Assembly: GCF_039555335.1 (NCBI RefSeq)
Contig: NC_092628.1
Location: 74,216,713-74,280,712 of the forward strand
Direction: 5' to 3'
Source of the DNA: Amphiura filiformis
Taxonomy: Eukaryota; Echinodermata; Ophiuroidea; Amphilepidida; Amphiuridae
DNA: 64,000 nucleotides
The translations under genes were made by a program, and so were the position numbers. The notes beneath the pieces are model-generated. The model was not told the DNA's origin. It was given only the letters and a program-made list of their open reading frames with translations, and ran no database searches. Of this stretch, positions 50,801 to 62,110 are shown piece by piece (the stretch's first letter is position 1; every line of letters starts with the position of its first letter).

Positions 50801-50997
50801 TGGAAGGCATCCAGGTTCTCGTCCAAGGAGCCAAGGTTTCTCAATCAGCTACATGTAGTCCTAAGAGTAATGTGGTCACCGATTTCAAATGGGAAAGCCT
50901 GCCATCAGGGTACCATGAAGTAAATATGAGTCGTATGCCAGGGAAAAACTTCCTGAATAAGATGGAGCTACTGTTAGCCACTCTTGCCCAACAATGA
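38861..50997 (+). CDS. MED17: Mediator complex subunit 17 (MED17), complete, 12 exons
   Basis: Scaffold subunit of the Mediator head module, which bridges activators and RNA polymerase II. Exons: 38861-38949, 42816-43004, 43515-43668, 44355-44544, 44834-44989, 45349-45444, 45531-45658, 46409-46540, 47270-47661, 48413-48527, 49823-49971, 50775-50997. All introns are GT-AG and the phases join to 670 residues (human protein about 650). Blocks matching vertebrate MED17 in order: [174 protein letters not shown] and the C-terminal [20 protein letters not shown]. Exon 6 (32 residues, rich in K and N) has no clear vertebrate counterpart. The start was chosen because [11 protein letters not shown] matches the family N-terminus. 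Confidence 0.97.
41173..41574. mobile_element. hAT-like MITE in MED17 intron 1
   Basis: Inverted repeats TAGGCCTGTTATCGAC and its inverse close a 402-bp element. Both flanks are AAATCTAT (41165-41172, 41575-41582), a perfect 8-bp duplication. Interior frames are short and unlike a transposase. Confidence 0.85.
41939..42111. mobile_element. 173-bp MITE with TA duplication in MED17 intron 1
   Basis: CCGTATTCGTCCGAGTATAG at the left end and its near-exact inverse at the right (one mismatch), flanked by TA on both sides. The GAGTATAGTCCCA motif recurs two more times inside. It fits a Tc1/mariner-type MITE. Confidence 0.8.
45740..45924. mobile_element. 185-bp MITE in MED17 intron 7
   Basis: Inverted repeats of about 33 bp start TTTGGTTCATCTCAAGTTTG and continue into GTAGTGACGT. 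The right end mirrors this with one change in the first 20. TATAA occurs on both flanks (45735-45739, 45925-45929). The interior is CpG-rich and contains GACGTCAC. Confidence 0.8.
46582..47126. mobile_element. Nested inverted-repeat element in MED17 intron 8
   Basis: An element starting AGGGCTCAACCGAAATGGC ends TCAGTTGAGCCCT (47018), with similar 8-mers outside (GTTAGAAG / GTTGTAAG). Superimposed is a long palindrome: 46683-46798 is the inverse of 47019-47126, and the centre at about 46886 pairs CATTCACAGTTAATTT with AAATTAACTGTGAAGTGTG. The palindrome includes sequence outside the element's right end, so element and flank were duplicated in inverted form together. Confidence 0.7.
50209..50530. 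mobile_element. 322-bp MITE with TA flanks in MED17 intron 11
   Basis: CCTTATTTCCTTGAATAGTC at the left end and GAGGAAATACGG at the right form short imperfect inverted repeats between TA dinucleotides. AAACGCCCCC and AAATGCCCCCCC occur inside. The ends resemble those of the element at 41939-42111 (CCGTATT), so they may be distant relatives. Confidence 0.55.
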
Positions 50998-51332
50998 AAT
51001 AGATAGGCTGTTCTGAAGGTGAAAGTATCCAACATCTCAGAAGGACATTTCTGACAGAAACATTGCTAATGATCTGAAATGGAAAAGTTCCAGCGGGATG
51101 CCTTAAAGTGCATGTAACTCCAAGTTAGGCAAAACCTTTGTGAAGACAATGTAGCTATAATGAGCTCATAGTAGAAAAGGAATGTGAGAGGGGAGCCTGG
51201 TATCTTGTTCATGTGAACATAAGTCATGTTGAAATAGTTCAGTGTAAGCAACAGATCCAAGATGTCACTAATTTGAAAAATACATGTCTACTTGCATGAT
51301 ATCATGACTGACAAGCCAGGCAAAATAATTGC

Positions 51333-51338
51333 AATAAA
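51333..51338 (+). other. Likely MED17 polyadenylation signal
   Basis: AATAAA 336 bp past the MED17 stop, within an AT-rich stretch. It is the first canonical signal downstream. No transcript evidence is available here. Confidence 0.45.
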
Positions 51339-52019
51339 TAATATTGAGTTATTTGTGGCTACTCTTGCCTAAAGGTTAGATGAAAATGGAGTACAGGTTC
51401 TGACCGTACTTGATAAGTAATGACTTCCTTGACAAAATTGAAGATATCAGAAGCCGTAAATTTGAAGAAAAAGCACTTATGAAAATACCTATCAGCCAGG
51501 TACATTATTAAAATAAGTTCCAGGTGATAAATGACTAAATGCCTTTAACATGTTCAAGGTGGGCGATCAGATTGAAAGCCTCATCCCCCTCACACTTCAT
51601 CATCACTCTATTTGTCCTTAGAAGTATGTTTTGGTGGTAAATCTTGTGTAAAATTCAGACCACCTATCTTCAAGAAGATGACTGTACTAGTGTTAGCTTT
51701 TCATGGACAGCAGGGGACAATTTAGCCACTGGCCCTGACCAATAGTTTTCTGGTCGGGCCAGATTTTCTGTCTGGATGGGCCAGTGGACCAGTTGGGATT
51801 TTGGCATAATTATGAATTTATGACATGTTACAATATTAACAACAAATCAGGGCCAGTGGATTTGCCCTTGAGTCAGCTGGAAACCTTCCCAGGTGACCCT
51901 TGGGCCAGCTAGTTATTGCTCCTTATGTCTACCCCTACACCACTCTTTGCCATACATAAATTCGCCCAGTCCCATTTCCCAAATATGAAATTAAAAAAAG
52001 TGAATTTCAGTTTGGCAGA

Positions 52020-52098
52020 GGTGGGCCTCGGACCCACGCCGCAGCTGCATACAGAATCTCCAAATCCAGCGCGTTAATCCATTGGACCACATGAATTG
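52020..52098 (-). repeat. tRNA-derived sequence, degenerate
   Basis: On the minus strand GGTCCAATGGATTAACGCG resembles a tRNA D-arm and GGGTCCGAGGCCC a T-arm with B-box features. The acceptor stem and anticodon arm do not form. It is probably a tRNA pseudogene or a SINE head. Confidence 0.4.
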
Positions 52099-54268
52099 TT
52101 GGTAGCCATATTGAATTTTAAACATATATATAGGTTATAGGCAGGGTTGCAAAAAGATTTCAGCCCAAATCGCTGGTCAAATAATCGAAAAGTCACCCAA
52201 TTTTTCTCTTTACCATTGGTTTCTATGGGGCAGGAAACTATCAGAAGTCGTGGGAGCCAATGTTGAAAAGTCGCTCAAATTTTTTCTTAACCATTGGTTT
52301 CTATGGGACAGGAAATTGTCAAAAGTCACGGGGAAAATCTTCAAAAGTCGCCCAATTGGGCTACCAAATCACGGGTTTGGCAATAGGCAACTCCAACATT
52401 TCTGGGGTATAGCATAGAAATACAACAAAACGTGTATTGTGCTGTGTTGTATAGGGATTCTGCCATTTTCTTGTAGGCCTAGTCCCCGGAGTATAGACGC
52501 TGGGTTTCCCCCAGTTTATTCAAGATTTCCACATAGAACCCCCAAGATGTTTTTAGAAAATGGAAGATTAGATTACCATAAAAACGATACAGTAATCTTT
52601 ATCGGGGTTCTATGTAAAAATTACATAGATTTTTCATCATTTTTTGAGTGTCCATTTTCAATAAATTCAAAAAATATTTTGACGATATAAAATTGAAATA
52701 AAATTCTCCCCTCCTAAACAACACCAACTGTACCAGAATTGGGTATCATGAATCGTTCTACATGTTGTGCAGTTAATATTCATATATTCCTTTATACATA
52801 GAATGCTTCACTTTTGACACAAAAAATATTTCAGCGAAAACCCGCCCACTCTGCTATCTTATAAAGATAATCAGACTTCCCTAGAACATGCAATAATTAG
52901 CATTAAAACCAAGTTGTTTTTACGTATTTTAAAAATGCTTTGGCCAGATGGCGAAGGCCGCTGTAGTCTACCCCCGAGACAGCAACAATCATTTCAAATT
53001 TATCATCCCAGGTCAGCTGTGAAGATGATGCAAGAATGTTTTTTATGAGTCGGAAAAAACTAATCCACAACAAGTTGATATGCATGCAGAATATTTTGTA
53101 TCACTTGTATTATGCTCTTGTATCATCTAAAATGAAGTCTTATATTATATTATTATTTTGATCAATCTGAATTGATTGAAGGGAACTCTATAAATTAAAA
53201 ATACAGTGAACATAAAAAACCTTCAGCACCTTGAGACTTGCTGTGAATTACTTGTCCATTGCAATTACTTACATTGCAATTACACCAAGGTATCTGTGCA
53301 TTTTGTTCTTAAAGCCATAATGTACAATTTCCATTATAGCTTTAATTTGATTTGCATCTTGCTTTCTAGGTAATTTTTGTCAGAAATTGTACAATATATA
53401 AATGGATTTTTGATGATATGAAAGTCTGATGACGATAATAAACTTTCAGCTATTCGTCAAAAACCATTTGGCTTCAAATGCCACTCAGACATCTTTGTAT
53501 AAAACAAGGAGAACACTAACTCGCTGAATTTGTTTAGGATGAATATTCATCAAAAACATTTAATTAATGGTTGGACAGTAACTAGATATTCCCTGCCAAA
53601 TGGGAAGTGAAAAGAAAAGTGCGCTTCTTTGAATATGATCACTTCAAATTCTCAGATTATCCATTAATCCAGTGCATGTGTTAGGCACGGTCACTGGTGT
53701 TGTTAGGTATGCTCAACTTTGATCATGAATATATTAGATGTAGTATGTACTACAACTTTTTATATTTTTTATTGCCATAGATTAATAGCATTCGAAATAT
53801 TAAAAAAAACCAATAAATATTGAAATGCCCTGAGCCTACGGGTGTCTCCCTATTTTATTTAGGTTTTACCTTTTTCTTGTGTATGAAACTTTCATCAAAT
53901 GTAATGACTTCGGCGATGCAATTTTGCGTCGCCATCGACTGACGAACGGACATTGACCCAGGAGAGTGTGTTGACTTGCTGTATTTGCACAAGGCGCACA
54001 TTCCTGATTATTTGCGTATTTTCGGACTTTCATAAATGAAACCCAAATTATTCCTTTTGTTAATTAATTGACGCTAATTGCTTACTAATTGTCCCATTTA
54101 CTTCTCTTCCTCGTTATTGTGGATGCGTCTGCATTTGTGGTATGCATTATGCAGCGAAAGGTAGACGCATTTCTGCAATGAGGACGGAGCATGGACAAAA
54201 GAGAAACAGACCGCGTACCATCAGTCAAAGTCCCCGTGTATTGTATGCTACCAGTTCTCGTGATATTC

Positions 54269-54435
54269 ATGAGGGCCGATTGTTCGATCGTGCTGTGTCA
54301 AACAATCACGCCAACGCTGCGTGCCTACGCGATAGAGCGTTGCGTGCTTTCGCGATTACGCGATAGACCTTGAAAATACGCGGTAATTGCGTAGCAGTCT
54401 CGCCTGTCGCATTTCATGGAACAATCGGCCCTCAT
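54269..54435. repeat. Small inverted-repeat element, CpG-rich
   Basis: ATGAGGGCCGATTGTTC and its exact inverse (54419-54435) close a 167-bp stretch with GCGATAGAGCG / CGCGATTACGCGATAG-type motifs. No target duplication is evident. Confidence 0.6.
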
Positions 54436-55560
54436 TATCGGATGAGGCGGAGACTTTGACTGGTGGTACGCGCTCTGTCTTATCTTACTCCTCTGTGGGA
54501 CGGAGAGATGTGGCGACTATGTCGACGCACTTTTGCGTCGCACTTTTACGTCGCCGTTCCCTGATTGGTTGGTGCTGTTGCTGGGTCGACTGGCACATAG
54601 ACATACCACCTAGACCTGTAACTGCCCATCCCTAACCATGGCAGTAGGTGAATCCACGTATCCAAGGTGATTTTGGTCGGTGGTCGGACGCGGAGAAATA
54701 AGCGTTCATGTCTGGAACGAAAAACGTGATCGTTTGCGTGATTGCTGCGCCGTTATCGCCCGCGTCAAACGCAACATGTTCTGTAGACGCGAACATGTCT
54801 GCTTGTTTGCGTCCGGGTTGTGCCCTTGTCAAAATCGTTGCTAAGCAGTGTTGACTTCACTACGCAAACCAAAGTCATAGGTCTAGGTACTTGTTTGTCT
54901 GGGGACTGGCATGTGAGAGGAGCGTGCCATGAGCGTGCGCGTGGGCCAGTCATCCGATGCACCTTCACTTATGATTTGGAGCTTGTTGAGTTAAAACGTG
55001 CATTTGTTTCTGTGCAAAGACGGCTTGACCATTTGTTTAGAGACATGACTTTCAATATAAGCGGCAGTCTCTGTATGGTTAGGATTCGTGTTTTATTAAT
55101 AAATCGTGTTATTTTATGATTGTACTTCCATTGTCGTTTTGCTCCATGTTTTCAGTTCTCTGAGTTATTTATCAGGAAATCACGCATCATCCATATACCA
55201 CACCCTGAGTAAATCATTACAATATCTCATAGAAGATATTCTGTTATATGTGTGTATATTTTCAGTGTCATTTATCTTAATACCATGGCAAGGCATTTGT
55301 GCAGGATAAAAATTGTGCTATTAATCCTAGCATGCATCTCATGTATCACATTATCAATAGCAATTCAGAGCTTCAAGTAGTCCTGGGTCCTCTATTTCCT
55401 ATATTTTTGAACTCTTCCAATATTTTCCTATATTGTTACAAAATGTAACATGTTTTTTTTTTTCACTTGGGTCTGCACTAGTGAAATGCACAGTTCTTAC
55501 TGTCCTCTATTTTTTTGCCCAGTATATAATTTATAAAATTAAAGTTTCTTTGGGACTTAA

Positions 55561-55899
55561 AGGAGTATTTCGTGATCCTAGCATCCTCTTTTTATGACAT
55601 TTTCAGTACATATCCACGAAAAAAGCATATTCCCAAAATTTCAGTTGATTCCGATTTTGCGTTTGCGAGTTATGCATGATTATGTGTATTACACTGCTCC
55701 ATAGACAATACGTTGTAATTTCGTTCTGGTGCACCAGAACGAAATTCAAATTTCACGATATCTTTGCTAAACGAATTAATCTGCAAGAAATATTTTGTAC
55801 ATAAACATTATGTAGCCAGAGGTTTCCAGTGATATAAAAATCTCAACTTTTTTGAGAAAAGTGGGGGATGAGGCTAGCTGTGGATCACGAAGTGCCCCT
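55561..55899. mobile_element. piggyBac-like MITE with TTAA flanks
   Basis: AGGAGTATTTCGTGATCC at the left and GGATCACGAAGTGCCCCT at the right form imperfect inverted repeats directly bounded by TTAA (55557-55560, 55900-55903). TTAA duplication is the mark of piggyBac. An internal palindrome TTTCGTTCTGGTGCACCAGA lies near the centre. 339 bp, non-coding. Confidence 0.7.
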
Positions 55900-55919
55900 T
55901 TAACCAATGAGTTACTGGT

Positions 55920-57083
55920 ACAAGCGGCTACGGGACGACAGGTAACCTTCCGCTCAGCTATTGTTGTCACACAGTAATCCGTTGACCGCTATCCTGTGAA
56001 TCGACACAGAGATCCTTTAATTATCGACATCTATTCTAATTGATCGATTGATCCAATAATAATAATATTAATAATAAAAAATTATTCTGATGGTGGAATT
56101 TTCTTTCTTTACTTTATTTCTGATCATTAGTTTCTTTTTGTTAGGCCAACACTTTATTTTCTTCTTTCTTCCTTTCATTTTGTTTATTCTTCTCATCACG
56201 GAGATTTTTTTTTTCCTTTTCTTCAAAATATGTAGTTCTTTTTCGTTTTTTATTTGATTTTTCATGATTTAATTTGTCTCATTTTCTTCTCTTTTCTTTT
56301 GCTTTTCTCTTTTTTTTTTTATTCATTTCTTTGTACGCATTTGCCTTAAGGCCCTATTTGTTTTAATACTTTATCAAATAGTTTTTCTTCTTTCATTTTA
56401 GTAATTCTTTATATAGGCCCTATTATTTTTCTTTATTTTAAGTTAGATTTTCTTTTTCTGTTCTCGTCCCCGGGTTCTAGTCGTCTTTCTGCCTATTTCT
56501 TCAAAAATAAATATTTCTTTTCTCCTTGTGATTGAAATTTCTCATTCCTTTTTCATTAATTGGTTTATGAGTTTGACCATACAGTTTTTCTTTTATAAGA
56601 CACAATTACCTTAATTAACTTTATTATAAGTAGGCCTATACTATTATGATATATCTCAGCTTATTTTATTTTATTTAATGTAATTTTATTTTGTGTTTGT
56701 TTTATTTCAATTTTGATTTGAGATTTGTACAAGCATTAGGGCGGCCCGGTAGGGCGGGCATATATACATAATTCTACTTTAAATGTTTATTTTCTCTGTA
56801 ATTATGAATTAATTAAATTTATTTATTATTATTATTTTACAATTAATTATAGATTTATTTATTCATCATTTTATTTCTCTTCTTTCTTTCTTGTTTCTTT
56901 TCTTTTTTTCTTTCTTTTTTTCCCTCCAACTATTTCGGCATAGTCGGCCCAGCATCGTGACCCGACTTCCGATCGATGTCATTGAATGGATAACGGTCCC
57001 CGGTAACGGTCACAGGCACAGAGAGAGAACAATAGCTGAGTGCTTTGATTGACAAGGTTACCTGTCGTCCCCTAGCCGCTTGT
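55920..57083. mobile_element. Mutator-like non-autonomous element, copy 1
   Basis: Ends ACAAGCGGCTACGGGACGAC and the near-inverse CGTCCCCTAGCCGCTTGT. Flanked by a perfect 9-bp duplication GTTACTGGT (55911-55919, 57084-57092). Nine-base duplications are typical of the Mutator (MULE) superfamily. The 1164-bp interior is T-rich with long pyrimidine tracts and no transposase frame, so it moved with help from another copy. It carries the uninterrupted version of the site filled in copy 2. Confidence 0.85.
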
Positions 57084-57099
57084 GTTACTGGTTCACTCT

Positions 57100-58039
57100 A
57101 AGTGGTCTCTGATACCCAATGTATTTGACTTCGCTATCCAATATTGACATTCAAAATGTTCCTATTTCATTCTTATAAGCCATGAGCATGGCACATTTAT
57201 CTTCACAGTGAGTTTCAACAGGAAATTGGTTATAAAGACAATTTGAGATGCTGTAAAACTACTGAGCAATTTCAATGACAAGATTTGACAAGAATTTAGA
57301 TTAATTTATTCCAGGGGCTTATCATTTTCTTCGGAAGAGGGATCCCAAATATACTGGGGGGGTCGGTCATAAATATTTTGAAAGAAAAATAGGGGGTCTT
57401 AAAAAAATTGATAAACAAAATGTATGGAGTTGCAAAGGTTTTATGGCATTGCGAAGGCCCGTTGGATATTTCCTGTCGGAAACACATGATTATTGCACCC
57501 CGCCCTATGTGGTATGTGGGGGTGGGTGGGTGTTTGAGTAAAGAGTCATTAAAATGACTAAATGGGAAATTGGTAACGGTAAGTGGGAACCGGAAAATTT
57601 GGCTTTGCCCCCCCCGGCACACACACATAGGGCCTAAATCTTGGCTAACTTTCACCTTTTAGATTCACATCTTTGTCTTTATAAAGAAAAGCTTTTTCCA
57701 GAATTTGATTTCACTTTATCCAGAATTTGTCAACAAAAGTCTGTAGGCCTTCTTCAGTATTTTGCTGGAATCTGGGGAGGTGTCTGGCACCACCTGCTAC
57801 ATGAATCAGTAAAAAAAATACTGCCACCAATGTTATTGTTGACGTCTCAAAATGGAGTCGAACGAGCCCGCCGAAGTTTGGTGTTTGCGGAGAAGAGAAT
57901 GCACTGAAAATGCAGACTCCGTAGCGTTTCTGATACCACTTATTGCTGGAAATGAGGTATTTGATAATATTGTGGTCACGTTTGTCAATTCAATCTGCAT
58001 TATGGTTAATGAGGGATGTGTATAAGGTTTATAGAGCTG
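57100..58039. other. Spacer between the two Mutator-like copies
   Basis: No gene seen. A 119-aa open frame on the minus strand (57655-57296) lies over G/C-run DNA and matches nothing known. Confidence 0.5.
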
Positions 58040-58048
58040 GGACGAGTG

Positions 58049-59562
58049 ACAAGCGGCTACGGGACGACAGGTAACCTTCCGCTCAGCCTCAGCTATTGTT
58101 GTCACACAGTAATCCGTTGACCGCTATCCTGTGAATCGACACAGAGATCCTTTAATTATCGACATCTATTCTAATTGATCGATTGATCCAATAATAATAA
58201 TATTAATAATAAAAAATTATTCTGATGGTGGAATTTTCTTTCTTTACTTTATTTCTGATCATTAGTTTCTTTTTGTTAGGCCAACACTTTATTTTCTTCT
58301 TTCTTCCTTTCATTTTGTTTATTCTTCTCATCACGGAGATTTTTTTTCCTTTTCTTCAAAATATGTAGTTCTTTTCGTTTTTATTTGATTTTTCATGATT
58401 TAATTTGTCTCATTTTCTTCTCTTTTCTTTTGCTTTTCTCTTTTTCTCTTTATTCATTTCTTTGTACGCATTTGCCTTAAGGCCCTATTTGTTTTAATAC
58501 TTTATCAAATAGTTTTTCTTCTTTCATTTTAGTAATTCTTTATATAGGCCCTATTATTTTTCTTTATTTTAAGTTAGATTTTCTTTTTCTGTTCTCGTCT
58601 CCGGGTTCTAGTCGTCTTTCTGCCTATTTCTTCAAAAATAAATATTTCTTTTCTCCTTGTGATTGAAATTTCTCATTCCTTTTTCATTAATTGGTTTATG
58701 AGTTTGACCATACAGTTTTTCTTTATAAGGCAAAATAAAAAAATAAACATGTTTCACGCCCCCTCCGCTTCCTTTTTTGAGGTTTCCTCAAATATATTTT
58801 TATTTTTTGAAATTTTTTATAACTTTTCAAAAAATATGTCTAGGAAGTTTGAATGCTTTCTTTAGCCTTGTTAAGATACAAGAAACATTTTAGGAAGGTT
58901 TTGTGATCATTAGAGGGGGTGTAACTCTCAGAACAACAAATAAAAAAGGGCCTCCTCCTTTTTCCAGGCATTATTATATACGCTAAAACAGCTCCAAGTA
59001 TGGGTATTTACACCAATTTTGCGATAAAAAATAGTAAATAAAAAGCCCCTCTTCCTCCTTTTTTTGAAAACCGGACGTGAAACATGTTTTATTTTTTACT
59101 TGGCCTAAGACACAATTACCTTAATTAACTTTATTATAAGTAGGCCTATACTATTATGATATATCTCAGCTTATTTTATTTTATTTAATGTAATTTTATT
59201 TTGTGTTTGTTTTATTTCAATTTTGATTTGAGATTTGTACAAGCATTAGGGCGGGCATATATACATAATTCTACTTTAAATGTTTATTTTCTCTGTAATT
59301 ATGAATTAATTAAATTTATTTATTATTATTTTTTTACAATTAATTATAGATTTATTTATTCATCATTTTATTTCTCTTCTTTCTTTCTTGTTTCTTTTCT
59401 TTTTTCTTTTTTTTTCCTCCAACTATTTGGCATAGTCGGCCCAGCATCGTGACCCGACTTCCGATCGATGTCATTGAATGGATAACGGTCACAGGCACAG
59501 AGAGAGAACAATAGCTGAGTGCTTTGATTGACAAGGTTACCTGTCGTCCCCTAGCCGCTTGT
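58049..59562. mobile_element. Mutator-like non-autonomous element, copy 2
   Basis: Same element and orientation as 55920-57083, nearly identical where they align. Flanked by its own perfect 9-bp duplication GGACGAGTG (58040-58048, 59563-59571), so it is an independent insertion. It is longer because of a 377-bp MITE inserted at 58729. Without that insert and its 3-bp duplication it is 1134 bp. Confidence 0.88.
58729..59105. mobile_element. Harbinger-like MITE nested in Mutator-like copy 2
   Basis: Left end GGCAAAATAAAAAAATAAAC then ATGTTTCACG; right end CGTGAAACATGTTTTATTTT then TTACTTGGCC. Flanked by TAA on both sides (58726-58728, 59106-59108). Copy 1 of the host element shows the empty site (TATAAGACAC at about 56597), proving the borders. 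It shares its ends with the element at 37278-37684. Confidence 0.88.
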
Positions 59563-59579
59563 GGACGAGTGTTGGGATG

Positions 59580-61359
59580 GGGTGCAGAATTCGACTGGTT
59601 CATGGGTTTCATCAATCCCGGGTTTCAATTTTAATTAATAATTCAAATTTCGATTAAAAAAAAAATGGTTATCGATATTGGCTCTTGGACTGACAGTGAC
59701 ATGACTGATATGAAGTACTTAACTTAGTTCATGAGTTATATGTATGATCCAGGGTTCCCGTAAGGTTTAAAAATATCTGCGTCCGTTGCGTTGGCGTTGT
59801 GACGACGCAAGTTTGCTGACAAGGTCATGAAGGTTGCAAAAACTTGCGTCCAGACAGATTTTTGTGCGTCCATCTGAAATTCACAATCAATCATAGCGGG
59901 AAACGCCGCGGAATGCCATGATCAGAATGGCAACCTGGCCTTGTTGCTCATGTGCTACGTACCCCGGGTCTACACACCTCATCAAATCATGTTGATTGTA
60001 ACATTGTTAAAATAAAATAAAAGTGCATTTTTGCTGTGATATTCCATCTCCAATCGCTATGATAATTTTTCTCATTTCTGTGTCAGTTTTGGTCCGAAAC
60101 GTGGTCCGAAACAACTGCAAAAACATGTGCAAAGTCCGTCAATCTGCAAATGTTCATACTTTTACTTCCACATTTCTTTAATTAACGTGTTGTTGATGCT
60201 AAGCTAAAACATGTGCTGCCAAATAATACAAAAAAGGGTTATCATTTGGATTTTGTCTTTAACATTGCTTTTATTCATCGTAACAATAATACTAGTAGTG
60301 GTCGCATGTCACAAGTTGGTACCCCAAAAAAGGTGGAGGTGTTACAATTTTTTTTTTTTATTCGAATGAAAAATGTCAAATTGAACCAACCCCTTGTCCT
60401 ATTGAGCTACTTTGGGTCTCATTTTAAAGCTAAAGAACAGGGCTAAAACTGTGTAACCTAGTACTGAAAAGAGAGTCAAACTAAATAAATGGCATCAGCT
60501 GGAATTGAAAATTGATGGGGTGGAGGAGCACGTGGATCAGGAGCACGTGGATCAGGAGTAGGTAAAAGCATAGGATTTATGTAAGATTTCCATAGTGTTG
60601 CTTTGAATAAATTATTGTATCTTCATAACCCCTTGTCATATTGAGCTTTTCAATGTCTCATTTTAGAGCCAATTACTTAAAGAAACAAGATTGACTTCAA
60701 AATTGATCAATTTCATATTCCATATTAGTTTCTCATTACATTTTGTACCACGGGTTGCCTCTAAATGCACAGAAGTCAATGCAATCACGTGCAAAAACTG
60801 CAAAGGTCCATATCTCCTTTAATATTCACTGTATCATGATAAATGTATACATTTTCTGAAAGGAAATTGCACAAGGAAACTAATTTTTGCAATGTTATGA
60901 AAATGGTAGGCAGTAGTGTTGGGAAAATATGAATGATTAATTCAATTTTAATTAAAAAATATCAACTTTTTTTGGCGCACCCTGTATATCGTGAACGCGA
61001 TTACATAAAAAAAATTTGAAGGGTGAGACTGATGCATCACTATGTTGTGAACATATCCTAGCACATTGGACAAAATCCAACTTCAGACATTTGTTGTGCA
61101 GGTTTTTATGTGAATAATGTCCATTTTGAGAAAAACGCATTTGAAAATTTTGATTTACATTGCGGCCTATGGGCTAATTAGTTATTAATTAGGCAATTAC
61201 GCCAAAACGATAAACGTTTTTGAGGTAAAAATGGTATGAGATGTTGTAGTTTTACAATATCTATAACATATTAAAAAATAATCTTTTTGACCATTTTGAC
61301 CATGTAACACAAAATGGACCACCTCATGACACACGACCTATAGACAAATTATTAAATTA
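59580..61359. other. Intergenic, no gene seen
   Basis: Mixed DNA. 59760-59900 has recurring TGCGTCC motifs. A 15-bp unit GGAGCACGTGGATCA occurs twice in tandem at about 60525-60556. Open frames are short and lack homology. Confidence 0.5.
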
Positions 61360-61524
61360 TGTACATCGTGGAACATAGGCCTACTCTTTGCGTGGCTGCG
61401 CATAGTAAGCTGTTGTACGCAGATAACCTCGCTATATGGACGCATAGAGTAGCATTGTACGCTCGTGTATATAGCATGATTAGTCGCGGAGTAACAAGCG
61501 TAGTTTAATGTTCCACGATGTACA
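61360..61524. mobile_element. 165-bp MITE-like inverted repeat
   Basis: TGTACATCGTGGAACAT and its exact inverse (61508-61524) bound a CpG-containing interior with GCGTGGCTGCGCATAG. Flanks give no clear duplication. Confidence 0.65.
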
Positions 61525-61577
61525 CAAAAAATTTGTGTCTATTTTTGCATTTTTCTCAAAAACTAATAACACAGACA

Positions 61578-61804
61578 GTGGTAACAAAAGTTATGTATAT
61601 TATAGGAGCAAGAAATCCAATTACTACACTGGAATTTCAGTGACCCAAGACAAGCGGTTCATTATTTATGAAAAGAAATAAGGTATCGCTAGGATGTACC
61701 TCGTTTCCTATCATATATATTGAACCGCTTGTCTTGAATCACTGACATTTCAGTGTAGTAATTGGATTCCTTGCCCCAATAATATACATAACTTTTGTTA
61801 CCAC
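61578..61804. repeat. Fold-back with 83-bp arms
   Basis: 61578-61660 (GTGGTAACAAAAGTTATGTA to CAAGCGGTTC) is the imperfect inverse of 61722-61804, with a 61-bp spacer. The right arm is continuous with the LINE fragment that follows, so part of the LINE tail was copied in inverted form. Confidence 0.8.
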
Positions 61805-62110
61805 TCCTTCCTGGTAGGAGGGATAAGAGAACTTGTACAATTTGTTTTGGTAAGCCCTTCGGCGAACCTAAGACAGTGCTCCTCCCTCCTATCAGAGAGG
61901 GTGTCAAACTTGCAGACTTGAAGCGCATTACTATAAGATAAATAGTGCCGACCCAGAATTGTTCTGCAGGCACGTTTTTGAATGGCCTCTATATATTTGG
62001 ACTGTTTAGCTGAGATTCCAGAATGCCACACCACATCAGCGTACTCAAGAATTGGCCTGACATAACCACTATATACGACACCGAGCTCTTGGTTGGTAAT
62101 TTACTGGAGG
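61798..62110 (-). mobile_element. LINE reverse transcriptase fragment
   Basis: The minus-strand frame encodes YSGYVRPILEYADVVWHSGI and then QSKYIEAIQKRACRTILG and DTLSDRREEHCLRFAEGL. This is the thumb and C-terminal part of non-LTR retrotransposon reverse transcriptases (the R-P-x-L-E-Y-x-x-x-V-W-H motif, then I-Q-K-R-A-x-R). The frame degrades after LIPPTRKEW. Both ends are truncated. It is a different LINE from the one at 11954-12420. Confidence 0.85.

Larger units (their letters stand above)
51400..55556. other. Intergenic, no gene seen
   Basis: 51.4-53.9 kb is AT-rich. It has a tandem near-duplicate of CATTGGTTTCTATGGG with AAAGTCGC (52195-52360) and a tRNA-like stretch. 53.9-55.1 kb is markedly CpG-rich, with repeated TTTTGCGTCGC-type motifs (53930, 54533) and a short inverted repeat. 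No frame here matches a known protein. A first exon for the RNF8-like gene could hide here, but none was recognised. Confidence 0.5.

Noticed and set aside
56068..56265. Lysine-rich minus-strand frame
   Set aside because: It is the complement of the T-rich interior of the Mutator-like element and is broken in the second copy.
57296..57655. 119-aa minus-strand open frame
   Set aside because: It has no homology and lies over G/C-run DNA between transposons, with no splice or promoter context.
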